From JBFMEX01 sp040752215 (GTDB lineage: Bacteria > Pseudomonadota > Alphaproteobacteria > Rhizobiales > Hyphomicrobiaceae): 64,000 nucleotides of DNA. Positions 17,780-27,064 of the stretch are shown here, in pieces; the stretch's first letter is position 1; every line of letters starts with the position of its first letter. The notes beneath the pieces are model-generated. The model was not told the DNA's origin and ran no database searches. It worked only from the letters and a program-made list of their open reading frames with translations. Both the position numbers and the translations under genes were made by a program. The stretch covers positions 30,615 to 94,614 of the forward strand of contig JBFMEX010000007.1 of NCBI GenBank assembly GCA_040752215.1. The letters are read 5' to 3'.

Positions 17780-19240
17780 ATGGCAGGCATCGGGTTCGAG
17801 CTTCGTCGCCTCGGCCGGCAGGAGAGCCTCTCCTCGCTGGTGGCGGCGTTCGGCCATGCGGCGGTGGTCGCAGCCGGCCCGTGGATCATCACCATCCTGA
17901 GCCTGGCCGCGATCACGCTCTCCATGGAGCCCGTGATCGGGCGCGATGTGCTTGCGACGTTCCGCGCTATCGTCATCTACGCGTTCGCGCTCTCGCTGGT
18001 GCTGGCGGCGCCGGTGACCATCGTCGCCACCCGCCTGGTTGCCGACGCGCTGTGGCTGCGCCGGCCGGAGGCCGTGCGCCCGCTGCTGTTCGGCGCCTAC
18101 GTGCTGGCGATCGCGTCGGTCGCTCCCGGTGTGCTGGGGCTCGTCGTCTATTTCGAGCTCGCGGCGGGGATCGCGCTGGCGCTGGCGTCGATGTCGCTGG
18201 TGGTCGCACTGATCTGGGTCGCGCTCAGTTTCTGCGGCGCAGTGCGCGACTACCTCGGCGTGACGCTGTCGTTCCTGATCGGCCTTGTCGTCGGCGTCGT
18301 CTCGACCATCGGCGCGGCGCTCGCCGGCGGCGACGCGGCGGCGATGGCGCTTGGGTTTACGTGCGGGCTCGGGGTGACGTTCATCGGCCTCACCTCGCGC
18401 GTGCTGGTGACCTTCCCCGCGCCCATGCCGAGCCCGGAGGCCGGCATCCTCGCCATCCTCGGCGGGCTCGGCCGCTATCGTGACCTCGCGCTCGGCGCGT
18501 TGCTCGGCACCGCCGGCGTGTGGGTCGACAAGTGGGTGTTCTGGTTGTCGGACGCCGGTCAGCGGGTGTCCGGCGGCCTGCTCCACGCACCGATCTACGA
18601 CAGCGCGATGTTCATCGCCTCGCTGGTCATCGTGCCCTCTCTCGCCGCTTTCGTGGTCCGGCTCGAGACCGGCTTTTTCGAGCGCTACCAGCGATACTAC
18701 GGCACCATCCGCACCCACGGCACACTCGAGCAGATCGAGGCGGCGCGGGTCCGGCTGGCCGGCTATACGCTCGACAACTTCGTGCTGATCACCGTCACCC
18801 AGGTCGGCATCGCCGCAGTGCTGATCCTGATGGGGCCGCTGATCATCGACGCGCTGAGCCTGCAGTTCAGCCAGATCGCGATCCTGCGCTTCGGCGCCCT
18901 CGCCGCCGTGTTCCACTTCATCCTGATCGTCGCCAGCTCGATGCTGGTGTTCTTCGACCAGCGCCGGCTGTTCCTTCTTCTTTCGGCCGGGTTTCTCGGG
19001 CTCAATGCCGCGCTGACGCTGGTCACCGTTCAGCTCGGCGAGGACTACTACGGCGTCGGCTACTTCCTCGCCACCCTGGTGACGAGCTTCCTCGCCTACC
19101 ATCTGGCCGTGCGCACGTTCGAGGACTTGAACTACTTGACCTTCATCGGCAACAACCCCTCGATTCGCGATGCCGCCCTGGACCGCGATCGCCGCCGGCG
19201 TCGCGGCGAACTCGCCGTCAACACGCTCGGGCGCGGGTAA
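17780..19240 (+). CDS. pelG: PelG, polysaccharide exporter of the inner membrane
   Basis: PelG is a 12-segment membrane protein of the oligosaccharidyl-lipid flippase superfamily that works with PelD/E/F to export the polymer. The 486-residue protein begins with the characteristic MAGIGFELRRLGR and GPWIITILSL, and later has DKWVFWLSDAGQRVSGGLLHAPIYDSAMF, which is typical of PelG. It starts four bases after pelF and ends the operon. The next gene is convergent, only 19 bases away. Confidence 0.93.
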   Translation: MAGIGFELRRLGRQESLSSLVAAFGHAAVVAAGPWIITILSLAAITLSMEPVIGRDVLATFRAIVIYAFALSLVLAAPVTIVATRLVADALWLRRPEAVRPLLFGAYVLAIASVAPGVLGLVVYFELAAGIALALASMSLVVALIWVALSFCGAVRDYLGVTLSFLIGLVVGVVSTIGAALAGGDAAAMALGFTCGLGVTFIGLTSRVLVTFPAPMPSPEAGILAILGGLGRYRDLALGALLGTAGVWVDKWVFWLSDAGQRVSGGLLHAPIYDSAMFIASLVIVPSLAAFVVRLETGFFERYQRYYGTIRTHGTLEQIEAARVRLAGYTLDNFVLITVTQVGIAAVLILMGPLIIDALSLQFSQIAILRFGALAAVFHFILIVASSMLVFFDQRRLFLLLSAGFLGLNAALTLVTVQLGEDYYGVGYFLATLVTSFLAYHLAVRTFEDLNYLTFIGNNPSIRDAALDRDRRRRRGELAVNTLGRG

Positions 19241-19259
19241 AGCGAGGCTGTGCCGCGTG

Positions 19260-20246
19260 CTACCTTGCCGCGGTAGGAGGAGCACTCGGCGCGGCGGGCG
19301 GTGTGAGCCGCCCCAGCGAGCGCTCGGTCAGATGCAGCACGAAGCCCTCCCGTCGTGCCTCGGCGGCCGCTTTGCCGGCCTTCTCTCCCGGCTCCAGATA
19401 CTCGACCGCCAGCACCTTGAGGCCGGCCCTGCGCGCGCGCCTCAGGTCCGCGAGCGAGGCCGCGATCATGCCGGCGGGATTGCGCCTGCCGTCGTGATTG
19501 ACGCCGTAGAGGAGGTCCTCCTTGGCGATCGCGTCGATCGCCTGACGCACGCTCGCGTGCGCGACGAGTTCCTCTGCGTTCTGCATCACGATCAGCAGCT
19601 CCGGTCTGACCGAGCGCGCGTAGGCGGCGATCTCGCCGATGAAGCGCACCATCTCGCGCTCGGCCTCGGGGTGCTTGCCGGCAAGCTCCTGGAAGGCGTC
19701 CGCGCGGTCGAGATAGACACCGTCGAAACCGGCCGCCACGATCCGATCGAGATAGCTTTCCGGCCGGCCGAAGACGATCCGCTTCCAGTCGGGATGCCAG
19801 TACTGGACCAGAAAGTTGCCGTCCCATTGGGGATTGACGCCGAGCAGCCAGGGCGGGCGCGTCGCCGGCTCGTACCACGCGCTCTGCCAGTAGGTGCGGT
19901 AGCGCTCGGCCTCGCCGATCGAGAGATAAGCCATGACGAGGCGCCGACCGCCGCCGGGCTTCGCCTGCATCCGGCGCACCTCGTCGCGCGTGAACGGGAT
20001 CTCGCGGGATTCGGTGCGGTCGGGCGCGTAGTCGATGACGACGAGATCGAACGGCGAGGCGGCGACCTCGGCGACGTCGAGGCGGCGCAATTGATAGCCC
20101 CAGCTCGCCACCGGCGCGATCAGCGCGCGCCGGTGCTCGCGGGCTGGGTCGCCGGCCCTGGCCTTGGGGGCGCCCTGCGCCGTCGAGTGCGGGATTCGAG
20201 GCGGGGCGATGGACATCGTCGCGATCACGGCGAGAAGCGCCGTCAT
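19260..20246 (-). CDS. GH114-type (TM1410 family) secreted glycoside hydrolase 1
   Basis: The 328-residue protein starts with a short signal-like segment and is otherwise a TIM-barrel of the GH114/TM1410 family: SWGYQLRRLD, VVIDYAPDR, AYLSIGEAE, GFDGVYLDRADAF with the acidic residues expected in the active site, LIVMQNAEEL and KEDLLYGVNHDG. Characterised GH114 enzymes cleave alpha-1,4-linked galactosamine polymers, and Pel contains GalNAc/galactosamine. It faces the pel operon tail to tail, 30 bases downstream of its paralogue, and probably supplies the hydrolase role missing from PelA. Substrate is inferred. Confidence 0.83.
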   Translation of the reverse strand: MTALLAVIATMSIAPPRIPHSTAQGAPKARAGDPAREHRRALIAPVASWGYQLRRLDVAEVAASPFDLVVIDYAPDRTESREIPFTRDEVRRMQAKPGGGRRLVMAYLSIGEAERYRTYWQSAWYEPATRPPWLLGVNPQWDGNFLVQYWHPDWKRIVFGRPESYLDRIVAAGFDGVYLDRADAFQELAGKHPEAEREMVRFIGEIAAYARSVRPELLIVMQNAEELVAHASVRQAIDAIAKEDLLYGVNHDGRRNPAGMIAASLADLRRARRAGLKVLAVEYLEPGEKAGKAAAEARREGFVLHLTERSLGRLTPPAAPSAPPTAAR

Positions 20247-20275
20247 CGGGCGGAGAGACCTTTGCGGCGCGAGCG

Positions 20276-21415
20276 TCAGAAGTTGCGTCCTCGTATCCAG
20301 AGCGCGTCGAGATTGCGCGGTGCGAAATAGGGAATGAAGCCCTCGGCCTCGATCCTGCGACGGGCGTCGGTGATCTTTCCACGATCCTGGAGATAGTCCA
20401 CGACGAACACCGGCCGTCCCGCCGCCCGGGCGCGGCGCAGGTGGGCGAGGCTCTCCTCGACAGCGCTCCTGGGGTTGGCCTTCTCGCTGTGATCGATGCC
20501 GTAGAACAAATCCTCCTTGGCGACCGCATCGATGGCCGCGATCATCTCGGGGCGAGCGAGGAGCTCCTCGGCATTCTGGAGGATGACGAGGAAGTCCGGC
20601 CTCAGCCGGCGCGCCTGCTCGGCGAGACGACGGACGAAAGCGATCATCCGCCGCTCGGCGTCGGGGCAGGCCTTCGCCACCTCCTGGTAGACGTCGACGC
20701 GGTCGAGATAGACGCCATCGAGGCCGAGCTCGACGAGGCGGGTCAGCGGCGCCGGCTCGACGCTGTTGTAGACGTTGCGCCCCTCGCCATCGCCGAGGAT
20801 CGTCTGCTGCCAGCCCTCCGAACAGAATCGGATCAGCCGGTTGCCCTTCCAGGCCGGATTCTCGCCGAGCAGCCAGTCGGGGGCGTCCTCGGAGAGGTAC
20901 TCAGCGGTGAAATAGTCGCTTCTGTAGTCCTCGGCCTCGCCGATCGAGAGATACGAGACGACGAGGCGGCGACTGCCGTCGGGCTTGCTCTTCAAGGCCT
21001 CGATCTCGTCGTGGCGAAACGGCCGGTCGGCGGCATGGCCGGTCGTGGCGTCGAGCACCAGGAGGTCGTAGGGCGAGCGACCGGCCTCGGCGGGGGCGAG
21101 GCCGGAGAGCTGGTAGCCCCAGCTCCTCGCGGCGGAGATCGCCGCCTGCCGCGCCAGATCGGCCTCGGCCATGGAGTGCGACGGCACTCCGGCGGGCGGG
21201 GACCCTGGGCGCGCGGCGGGAGCGGGGGTGCGCACGGCGGGCACCGGGGCAGGGGCCAGCGGAAGGACGGCCTCGGCTTCGCCGCGGCGCGCCTCGCCGC
21301 CGGCCGGGCCGAGCAGCAGTATGACGCTGGACAGGAGCATCGCCAGCGCTCTCGCACGCCCGGCCCGTGCCTCCGAGGGTTTCGTCAACATCGAGATCGC
21401 GCCCGCCCGCTGCAC
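20276..21415 (-). CDS. GH114-type (TM1410 family) secreted glycoside hydrolase 2
   Basis: This 379-residue paralogue of the downstream gene has a longer N-terminus: a hydrophobic export segment (ALAMLLSSVILLLGPAGG) followed by an alanine/proline-rich linker of about 50 residues. The barrel has the same landmarks: SWGYQLSGLA, LVLDATTG, SYLSIGEAE, GLDGVYLDRVDVY, LVILQNAEEL and KEDLFYGIDHSEK. The linker suggests that it is anchored, or held away from the membrane, whereas its partner looks short and soluble. The pair is presumably one transcript and a local duplication. Confidence 0.83.
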   Translation of the reverse strand: MQRAGAISMLTKPSEARAGRARALAMLLSSVILLLGPAGGEARRGEAEAVLPLAPAPVPAVRTPAPAARPGSPPAGVPSHSMAEADLARQAAISAARSWGYQLSGLAPAEAGRSPYDLLVLDATTGHAADRPFRHDEIEALKSKPDGSRRLVVSYLSIGEAEDYRSDYFTAEYLSEDAPDWLLGENPAWKGNRLIRFCSEGWQQTILGDGEGRNVYNSVEPAPLTRLVELGLDGVYLDRVDVYQEVAKACPDAERRMIAFVRRLAEQARRLRPDFLVILQNAEELLARPEMIAAIDAVAKEDLFYGIDHSEKANPRSAVEESLAHLRRARAAGRPVFVVDYLQDRGKITDARRRIEAEGFIPYFAPRNLDALWIRGRNF

Positions 21416-21588
21416 CGAATCGAATCGGAGCCAAGTGTGCCACGGCTCGCGCTTGGGGCTCCGGCCGACGAGGCTAAGCTCCGCGGTCGAGCAAAAGTGT
21501 GACGCCGAAGGCCGCCGCCCCGTCAGCAGGCAGCTCAGGCGCTACAGACGAGGGACTTGCGGAGGTAGCGGTCGTTTTGAGGGCCGGC

Positions 21589-21819
21589 TCAGCGCCGCTC
21601 GACGGCGACCAGACGGCTCGCGCCGGCGTCCGCGCGCAGGCTCTCCGAGGCGTCGGCGGACTCGGGCTCGATCGCCGCATACAGCAGCCAGGCGGCGCTG
21701 CCGATGGTGACGAGCAGAATGAGGGTGCCGATGAGCGCGCGTTTCAGCGCCCAGGCCAGTCCGACAACCGGAGCAATGCGGTGATCGCGCGTATCGGCGC
21801 GCGTCGAGGACGATGTCAT
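21589..21819 (-). CDS. Small single-pass membrane protein
   Basis: The 76-residue protein has one membrane segment near residues 29-48 (ALIGTLILLVTIGSAAWLLYA) with a basic N-terminal side. A strong ribosome-binding site (GAGGGAA) lies just before the ATG. It precedes the two GH114 genes on the same strand by 173 bases and might belong to the same transcript. The family is unknown. Confidence 0.5.
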   Translation of the reverse strand: MTSSSTRADTRDHRIAPVVGLAWALKRALIGTLILLVTIGSAAWLLYAAIEPESADASESLRADAGASRLVAVERR

Positions 21820-22086
21820 CGAGTTCCCTCAGAGCATATTCAGACGGCTCGCCTCGCGCTTGTTGCGCCGCCAGCGAGCCACCCCCCGCGGCCATGAATC
21901 TTCGATGCCGGTGACGGGGTCAAGGCGAAGTCGCGGCGACACGACGCATCGAGCGGAAAGCGTTGTTCGGAGGCCACTCTGCACGCGGCGCATCCGACGT
22001 CTATCATGCTCTGCTGAAAACTGTTAAGCCGTCGCGGAATCAATACGTTGTAGTTCCGCCATGATCCGCTGATGGAGCCCCGGAGC

Positions 22087-23583
22087 CTATCGGACTCGCC
22101 GCCCCAGCAACACGATCGCCGTGAGCGGCACGCCAAGTCCGATCGCAACGACGACGATGAGCAGCATCGCCAACTCGTCGTAGGCGCCGCGGGCGACGGT
22201 GAACAGCTGATTGAGGTACTTCGTCTGCAGCTGGCCGGCGACCAGCGCGAGGTTCATGAACGAGGCCATCAGCGCGAACCAGATCGCGCGGTGGCGGGGC
22301 GGGGCGTAGATGGCGGTCAGCATCAAGAGCGGGATCATGCTGAGCTGCGCGAGCGGGCTCGCCGCCGCCGCGTCGACGAGCGCGATGCCGCGCGCATCAA
22401 GTCCGAAGGCCCCCGCCGTCCAGAGATCCAGTCGGAACACGAGTGCCAGGCTCGGGATCGACAGCAGTCCGCCGAGCAGGGTCAGCCACAGCAGCACGCG
22501 CGCCACCGGCTGGCGGGTGATGCTGTCGGACAGGAGCCAGGTGGCGACGAGCCCGATGCCGGCGCCGATCTGCGCCAGGGTGCCGAAGAACGCCTCGTCG
22601 AAGCCGAGCACGTCGATCTCGAACCAGCGGAACCCTTCCCCGACACCGGGCACGGCGCGGAACGCGAAGATGACGAGCGCGGCATAGAGGATGCGCAGGC
22701 GGGTCTCGGCATCGATGTCGCGCGTCACCCGCTCCAGCATGGCGACGATCACGCCGAGCGAGAGCACGAAGACGATCTCCTGCGCGTAGGGCACATCGAG
22801 CAGCGACATGGAGACGACGGCGAGGCCGAAAGCGAGGCCGCCGCCGAGGATGCGCCAGTCCGTCGGCCGGCTCTCACTCGTCTCGAGCCGCACGATCAGC
22901 GCGCCGGTGACCGAGATCGCCGGCACCACGAGGCCGATCAGGAACACCGTCGCGTAGGGCAGCGTCTGCGCCAGGATGCCGGAGAGGCCCGCGGTCGAGA
23001 AGATGCCGAGCGATAGCGCCAGCCGGCCGAGCACCTGCACCATGCCGAGGTCGTGGTCGATCTCGGCCCGAGGGCGCGGCGACCCGTCGGGATTGGTGCG
23101 CTCGACCACCTCGGTGCTCATCGCGTCGGCCACCACGTCCTGCAGCACGACGCCGGTGACGCTCATCAGCGAGGCGGCAATATAGAGCTTGTCGGGCGAG
23201 GCGAAGGTGATCGCCCCGCTCGCCGTCCCCGACAAGATCAGCAGGCTGGCCGCGATCAGCGCGGCGCCGCCGAACACGTAGATGCGTCGCCGCGAGCCGA
23301 GGATGGCGACCGTGTCGACCAGCTCTCCGAACACCATCTTCACCGTCCACGGCAGCGTCAGCCAAACGCCGAGCTGGGCGAGATCGGCGGCCGAGAGCGT
23401 CAGTGCCTTCTTGACCCAGAAACTGTCCGCGACCGCCACCAGCCCCATGGCGCCATAGGCGAAGTAGACCATCAGCAGCGGCAGATAGCGCAGGCGCATC
23501 GCCTGCACGGGGGCCAGTACGGCCGCCCGGAGCCGCGCCTGCAGCGTCTGCGACAGGCTCGCGGTTTCGCCAAGCTCGGTCAT
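22087..23583 (-). CDS. Folate/biopterin-transporter-type MFS permease
   Basis: The 498-residue protein has about 12 membrane segments. The region LRYLPLLMVYFAYGAMGLVAVADSF, then WLTLPWTVKMVFGELVD resembles the folate-biopterin transporter (BT1) branch of the major facilitator superfamily. The middle segment VTGVVLQDVVADAMSTEVVER has the DVVADA motif typical of that branch. The ATG at 23583 is chosen because the frame further upstream has no membrane-protein character. It follows the Aas-like ligase by 52 bases on the same strand, so its cargo may be a lipid rather than a pterin. Confidence 0.75.
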   Translation of the reverse strand: MTELGETASLSQTLQARLRAAVLAPVQAMRLRYLPLLMVYFAYGAMGLVAVADSFWVKKALTLSAADLAQLGVWLTLPWTVKMVFGELVDTVAILGSRRRIYVFGGAALIAASLLILSGTASGAITFASPDKLYIAASLMSVTGVVLQDVVADAMSTEVVERTNPDGSPRPRAEIDHDLGMVQVLGRLALSLGIFSTAGLSGILAQTLPYATVFLIGLVVPAISVTGALIVRLETSESRPTDWRILGGGLAFGLAVVSMSLLDVPYAQEIVFVLSLGVIVAMLERVTRDIDAETRLRILYAALVIFAFRAVPGVGEGFRWFEIDVLGFDEAFFGTLAQIGAGIGLVATWLLSDSITRQPVARVLLWLTLLGGLLSIPSLALVFRLDLWTAGAFGLDARGIALVDAAAASPLAQLSMIPLLMLTAIYAPPRHRAIWFALMASFMNLALVAGQLQTKYLNQLFTVARGAYDELAMLLIVVVAIGLGVPLTAIVLLGRRVR

Positions 23584-23635
23584 CTCGGCCTCGTCTCCCG
23601 CGTTGCCGGGACGGCCGGCGCCATGGGCTCCGGCG

Positions 23636-25222
23636 TCATAGCAGCGGGCGGGTCGAGCGCGCCAGCTCACGTGCCGCGGCGAGGTCGATCTTGCCCGAGC
23701 CGAGCACGGGGATCGCGCCGACGACCAGCACCGCCTTCGGCACCCACAGCTCGGGGAAGCCGCTGCCTCGTGCGTGCGCGAGCAGGGCCGCCTTGTCGGC
23801 GTCGGGCCGGTCGGTCAGCAGCACCAGCTGCTCGCCCTTGCGGTCGTCGGCGATCGCCACCACGACATGCTGGTGATCGGGCCACAGCGCCGCGGCGACA
23901 CTCTCGACCGCCGCCAGCGACACCATCTCGCCGCCGATCTTGGCGAACCGCTTGGCGCGTCCGCGAATGGTGAGGAAGCCGTCGTCGACGGCGACGATGT
24001 CGCCTGTGTCATGCCAGCCGTCCTCGGGCGGCACCAGCACGCCGGGGTGTTCGGGCAGCAGATAGCCGGCCATCACGTTGGGGCCGCGGACGTGCAGCCG
24101 GCCGCCCTCGGCGATGCCCTCGACCGGCTCGAGTCGTGCCTCGATGTCGGGCAGCAGCCGGCCGACGCTGCCCTCGCGTTGGGCCTGCGGCAGGTTGCAG
24201 GCGATCACCGGCGAGCATTCGGTCGCGCCGTAGCCCTCGAGGATCGTCGCTCCGGTCTTGCTCCACAGCTCTCGGGTCGCCGCCTTGACGCGCTCGGCGC
24301 CGGCGATGACGTAGCGGATCGAGACGAGCTCGCCCGCCTGCGATGCGCGCGCATAGCCCTGCAGGAAGCTGTCGGTCGCGAACAGAATGCTGGCCCTGGC
24401 GGCATGGATGCGTTTCGGGATCTCCTTGTAGTGCAGGGGGCTCGGGTAGAGCACCGTCTCCAGCCCACTGAGCAGCGGCATCAGCGTCGCCGCGGTCAGC
24501 CCGAACGAGTGGAACATCGGCAGCGGGTTCATGACGATGTCGGCCGGGGTGAGCATGCCGCCGGCATGGGCGAAGATCTGGCGCGCGTTGGCGACCAGAT
24601 TGCGGTTGGTCAGCACCACGCCCTTCGGCGTGCCTTCGGTGCCGGAGGTGAACAGGATCACCGCCGGCTTGTCGGGGCGAACGCCGCGGCGGCGGTGGAA
24701 GGCGCCGGGGTAGAGGGAGCGCAACGCGCCGAGCGCCTTGGCGGCGATACCGATCTCATTGCGCACATCCTCGAGGTAGACGATCCGGGCGCGCTTGCCG
24801 GGCGCGATCTCGGTCTCGGCGAGGAGGGCGACGAGGTCCTCGAGCCGCGCGGTGGTAATGAACCGGCGCGAGGTCACGACGGTCGCCACCTGCCCGGCCG
24901 CGAGCGCCAGCGCCAGGTTGCGGCCGCCGGCGGTGAAGTTCAGCAGCGCGGCGACGCGGCCATGGGCGTTGAGGCCGATGAGCGCGATCACAAGGCCGGC
25001 GGCATTCGGCAGCAGCAGGCCGACCGTCTCGCCGGGGCGGGTGTCGCGGATGAGCCGGTCGCCGAGCACCAGCGCGCCGAGGACCACCTTGTCGTAGGTC
25101 AGCGCCTGTCCGTCGGCATCGCGGAGCACGACGCGCTTGCCGCCGTGCCGCCGCGCCGCGGCGAGCAGGGCACCGAACAGGGTGTCGTCGTAGCAGCGAG
25201 CAGGATCGGCAGGGGAGGGCAT
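23636..25222 (-). CDS. Aas-like acyl-CoA/acyl-ACP synthetase (AMP-forming)
   Basis: The 528-residue protein is an ANL-family ligase with FTSGTEGTPKGV as the phosphate loop, GYGATECSP, WHDTGDIV, the hinge GRAKRFAKIGGEMVS and a C-terminal catalytic lysine in GSGKIDLA. GRAKRF and FAKIGGEMVS resemble the synthetase half of Aas (acyl-ACP synthetase/2-acyl-GPE acyltransferase). In Aas this half is fused to an LplT-type transporter and/or a PlsC acyltransferase. Here it stands alone with a separate transporter gene downstream. The very long open frame continuing to 27427 on this strand is only the mirror image of tadG. Confidence 0.87.
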   Translation of the reverse strand: MPSPADPARCYDDTLFGALLAAARRHGGKRVVLRDADGQALTYDKVVLGALVLGDRLIRDTRPGETVGLLLPNAAGLVIALIGLNAHGRVAALLNFTAGGRNLALALAAGQVATVVTSRRFITTARLEDLVALLAETEIAPGKRARIVYLEDVRNEIGIAAKALGALRSLYPGAFHRRRGVRPDKPAVILFTSGTEGTPKGVVLTNRNLVANARQIFAHAGGMLTPADIVMNPLPMFHSFGLTAATLMPLLSGLETVLYPSPLHYKEIPKRIHAARASILFATDSFLQGYARASQAGELVSIRYVIAGAERVKAATRELWSKTGATILEGYGATECSPVIACNLPQAQREGSVGRLLPDIEARLEPVEGIAEGGRLHVRGPNVMAGYLLPEHPGVLVPPEDGWHDTGDIVAVDDGFLTIRGRAKRFAKIGGEMVSLAAVESVAAALWPDHQHVVVAIADDRKGEQLVLLTDRPDADKAALLAHARGSGFPELWVPKAVLVVGAIPVLGSGKIDLAAARELARSTRPLL

Positions 25223-25387
25223 CGGTTGGCCGCCAGGGATTGACGAGGCGCGGAGAATGCACGTGCCGGCCGGGTGGGGCAACCGGCACCGTATCCCCCG
25301 CAATTTCATAAAATTGGTTCGGCCGCGTTTACCGGCCTTAAGGACGCATTGCGTAGGCTTCCATAACCAATCCTTAGGGAGTGAGGC

Positions 25388-27064
25388 ATGGGTGCGGCTG
25401 GATCTGACTGCAGCGCGGCGCTGGCCGCCGGGGGGCTTCGGTGCCGTTCGCTGTCCCTTGCCGGACGGTTTTGCCGCGATGAGCGCGGCGTCACGTCCGT
25501 GGTCTATGGCATCGTCTTCACCTTCGTCCTGCTCGCCACGGCGATCGCAGTCGACCACGCGCGGCTCGTCACCGAGATCTCCCGCGACCAGCGGGCGCTC
25601 GACGCCGCGCTGCTCGCCGCGACCGACCGCCTCGGCAGCGACGACGAGGAGACCTCCGTGCCGGCCCGAGCGCACAAGTTCTATGACGAGAACCGCCGCG
25701 ACAGCGTTCCCTCGCATCTGGCCGACATCGTATTCGACTCCCAGAATGGCGAGGTCTCGGCCCGCACGGAGACGACCTGGAGCTCGACCCTGCTCAAGGC
25801 GTTCGGCTACGACACCAAGAGCATCGGCGTCTCCGGGCGTGTGGTGAAGGGCGACGGCACCGCCGAGATCGCGCTGGTGCTCGACAACTCCGGCTCGATG
25901 GCCGGTAGCTATATCGAGGACCTGAAGGCCGCGGCCGGGGATCTGGCGGCGAAGGTGTTCGCCGGCGTCGAGGGCACCGAGAAGGTCAAGGTCGGCATCG
26001 TGCCGTTTGCCGCATCGGTCAACATCGGTGCCGGCCACGCGGGCGAGAGCTGGATGGACGCTTCGGGCCAGTCCTCGATTCATTTCGCCGATCTCGCGGA
26101 GCACCGCACGCGCTTCGATCTGTTCGCCGATCTCGGTGTCGCGTGGGCGGGTTGCGTCGAGGTTCGGCCGGGCACGCACGCAACGACCGATTCCGTTCCG
26201 AGCTCCGCCGACGGCGACAGCCTGTTCGTGCCGATGTTCGCGCCCGACGAGCCCGACACGCCCAATGCGGCAGGGCAGAGCTACAACAACAACTACATCG
26301 CCGACGACGGCGGCAGCTGCACGCCTCAGGAATGCACCTGCAGCGGCCGGCGGTGTGCCTCGGGTGGCGGAACGTACACGTTGACGCCGATCTCGAGCCC
26401 GGCCGAGGCGCAGGCGCGCACCTGCAAGTACGCCAACGGGGCGCGTCCGCCGACCGACCGGTGCGGTCGCGGCTCGTTCGGCGGCGCCGGGCCGAACTAC
26501 ATGTGCACGACCCGGCCGATCCTGCCGCTCACCGCCTCCAAGACCGATGTCGAGACGGCGATCGCTGCGCTTACGGCCTCGGGCAACACCAATATCGGCG
26601 AAGGGGTGACGTGGGGCTGGCGCGTGCTCTCGCCGACCTTGCCGTTCACCGAGGGACGCAGCTACGACGACGACGAGAACACAAAGTTCATGGTCGTCAT
26701 GACCGACGGCCAGAGCACCTATTCCTCGGCCTCGAACCACAACCGCTCGCGCTACGGCGCCTACGGCTACGCCGATCCCTACGATGCGAGCGCCCCCGAG
26801 CGCCTCGGCACGACCTACACCTCGACCGCATACGTCGACGTCATCGACGACAATACTCGGGCCGCCTGCGCCAACGCCAAGGCGGCCGGGATCACCATTT
26901 TCACGATCGCCTTCCGCCTCGAGAGCGATCCGGCGACGCAGGCGCTGTTGCGCGAGTGTGCCTCCGGCAGCGACAAGTTCTTCGCCGCCTCCGACGGCAA
27001 CGCGCTGATCCAGTCGTTCCAGAACATCGGCCGCGAGATTTCCAAGCTGCGAATCGCCAGTTGA
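25388..27064 (+). CDS. TadG-like pilus protein with von Willebrand A domain
   Basis: The 558-residue protein begins with an N-terminal anchor of the TadE/TadG type (RDERGVTSVVYGIVFTFVLLATA, membrane about 36-56). A von Willebrand A domain follows, with the metal-binding motif DNSGS at 166-170 and a second half around FMVVMTDGQST. TadG proteins belong to Tad/Flp pilus systems. A GGGAG lies eight bases before the ATG. The middle insertion is rich in cysteine, asparagine and tyrosine and differs from the rest. It precedes the secretin gene by 361 bases. Confidence 0.8.
   Translation: MGAAGSDCSAALAAGGLRCRSLSLAGRFCRDERGVTSVVYGIVFTFVLLATAIAVDHARLVTEISRDQRALDAALLAATDRLGSDDEETSVPARAHKFYDENRRDSVPSHLADIVFDSQNGEVSARTETTWSSTLLKAFGYDTKSIGVSGRVVKGDGTAEIALVLDNSGSMAGSYIEDLKAAAGDLAAKVFAGVEGTEKVKVGIVPFAASVNIGAGHAGESWMDASGQSSIHFADLAEHRTRFDLFADLGVAWAGCVEVRPGTHATTDSVPSSADGDSLFVPMFAPDEPDTPNAAGQSYNNNYIADDGGSCTPQECTCSGRRCASGGGTYTLTPISSPAEAQARTCKYANGARPPTDRCGRGSFGGAGPNYMCTTRPILPLTASKTDVETAIAALTASGNTNIGEGVTWGWRVLSPTLPFTEGRSYDDDENTKFMVVMTDGQSTYSSASNHNRSRYGAYGYADPYDASAPERLGTTYTSTAYVDVIDDNTRAACANAKAAGITIFTIAFRLESDPATQALLRECASGSDKFFAASDGNALIQSFQNIGREISKLRIAS

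Noticed and set aside
22072..23016. Plus-strand frame rich in Glu, Asp, His and Gln over the permease gene
   Set aside because: Such composition is the usual reverse-strand image of a membrane-protein gene. No start support.
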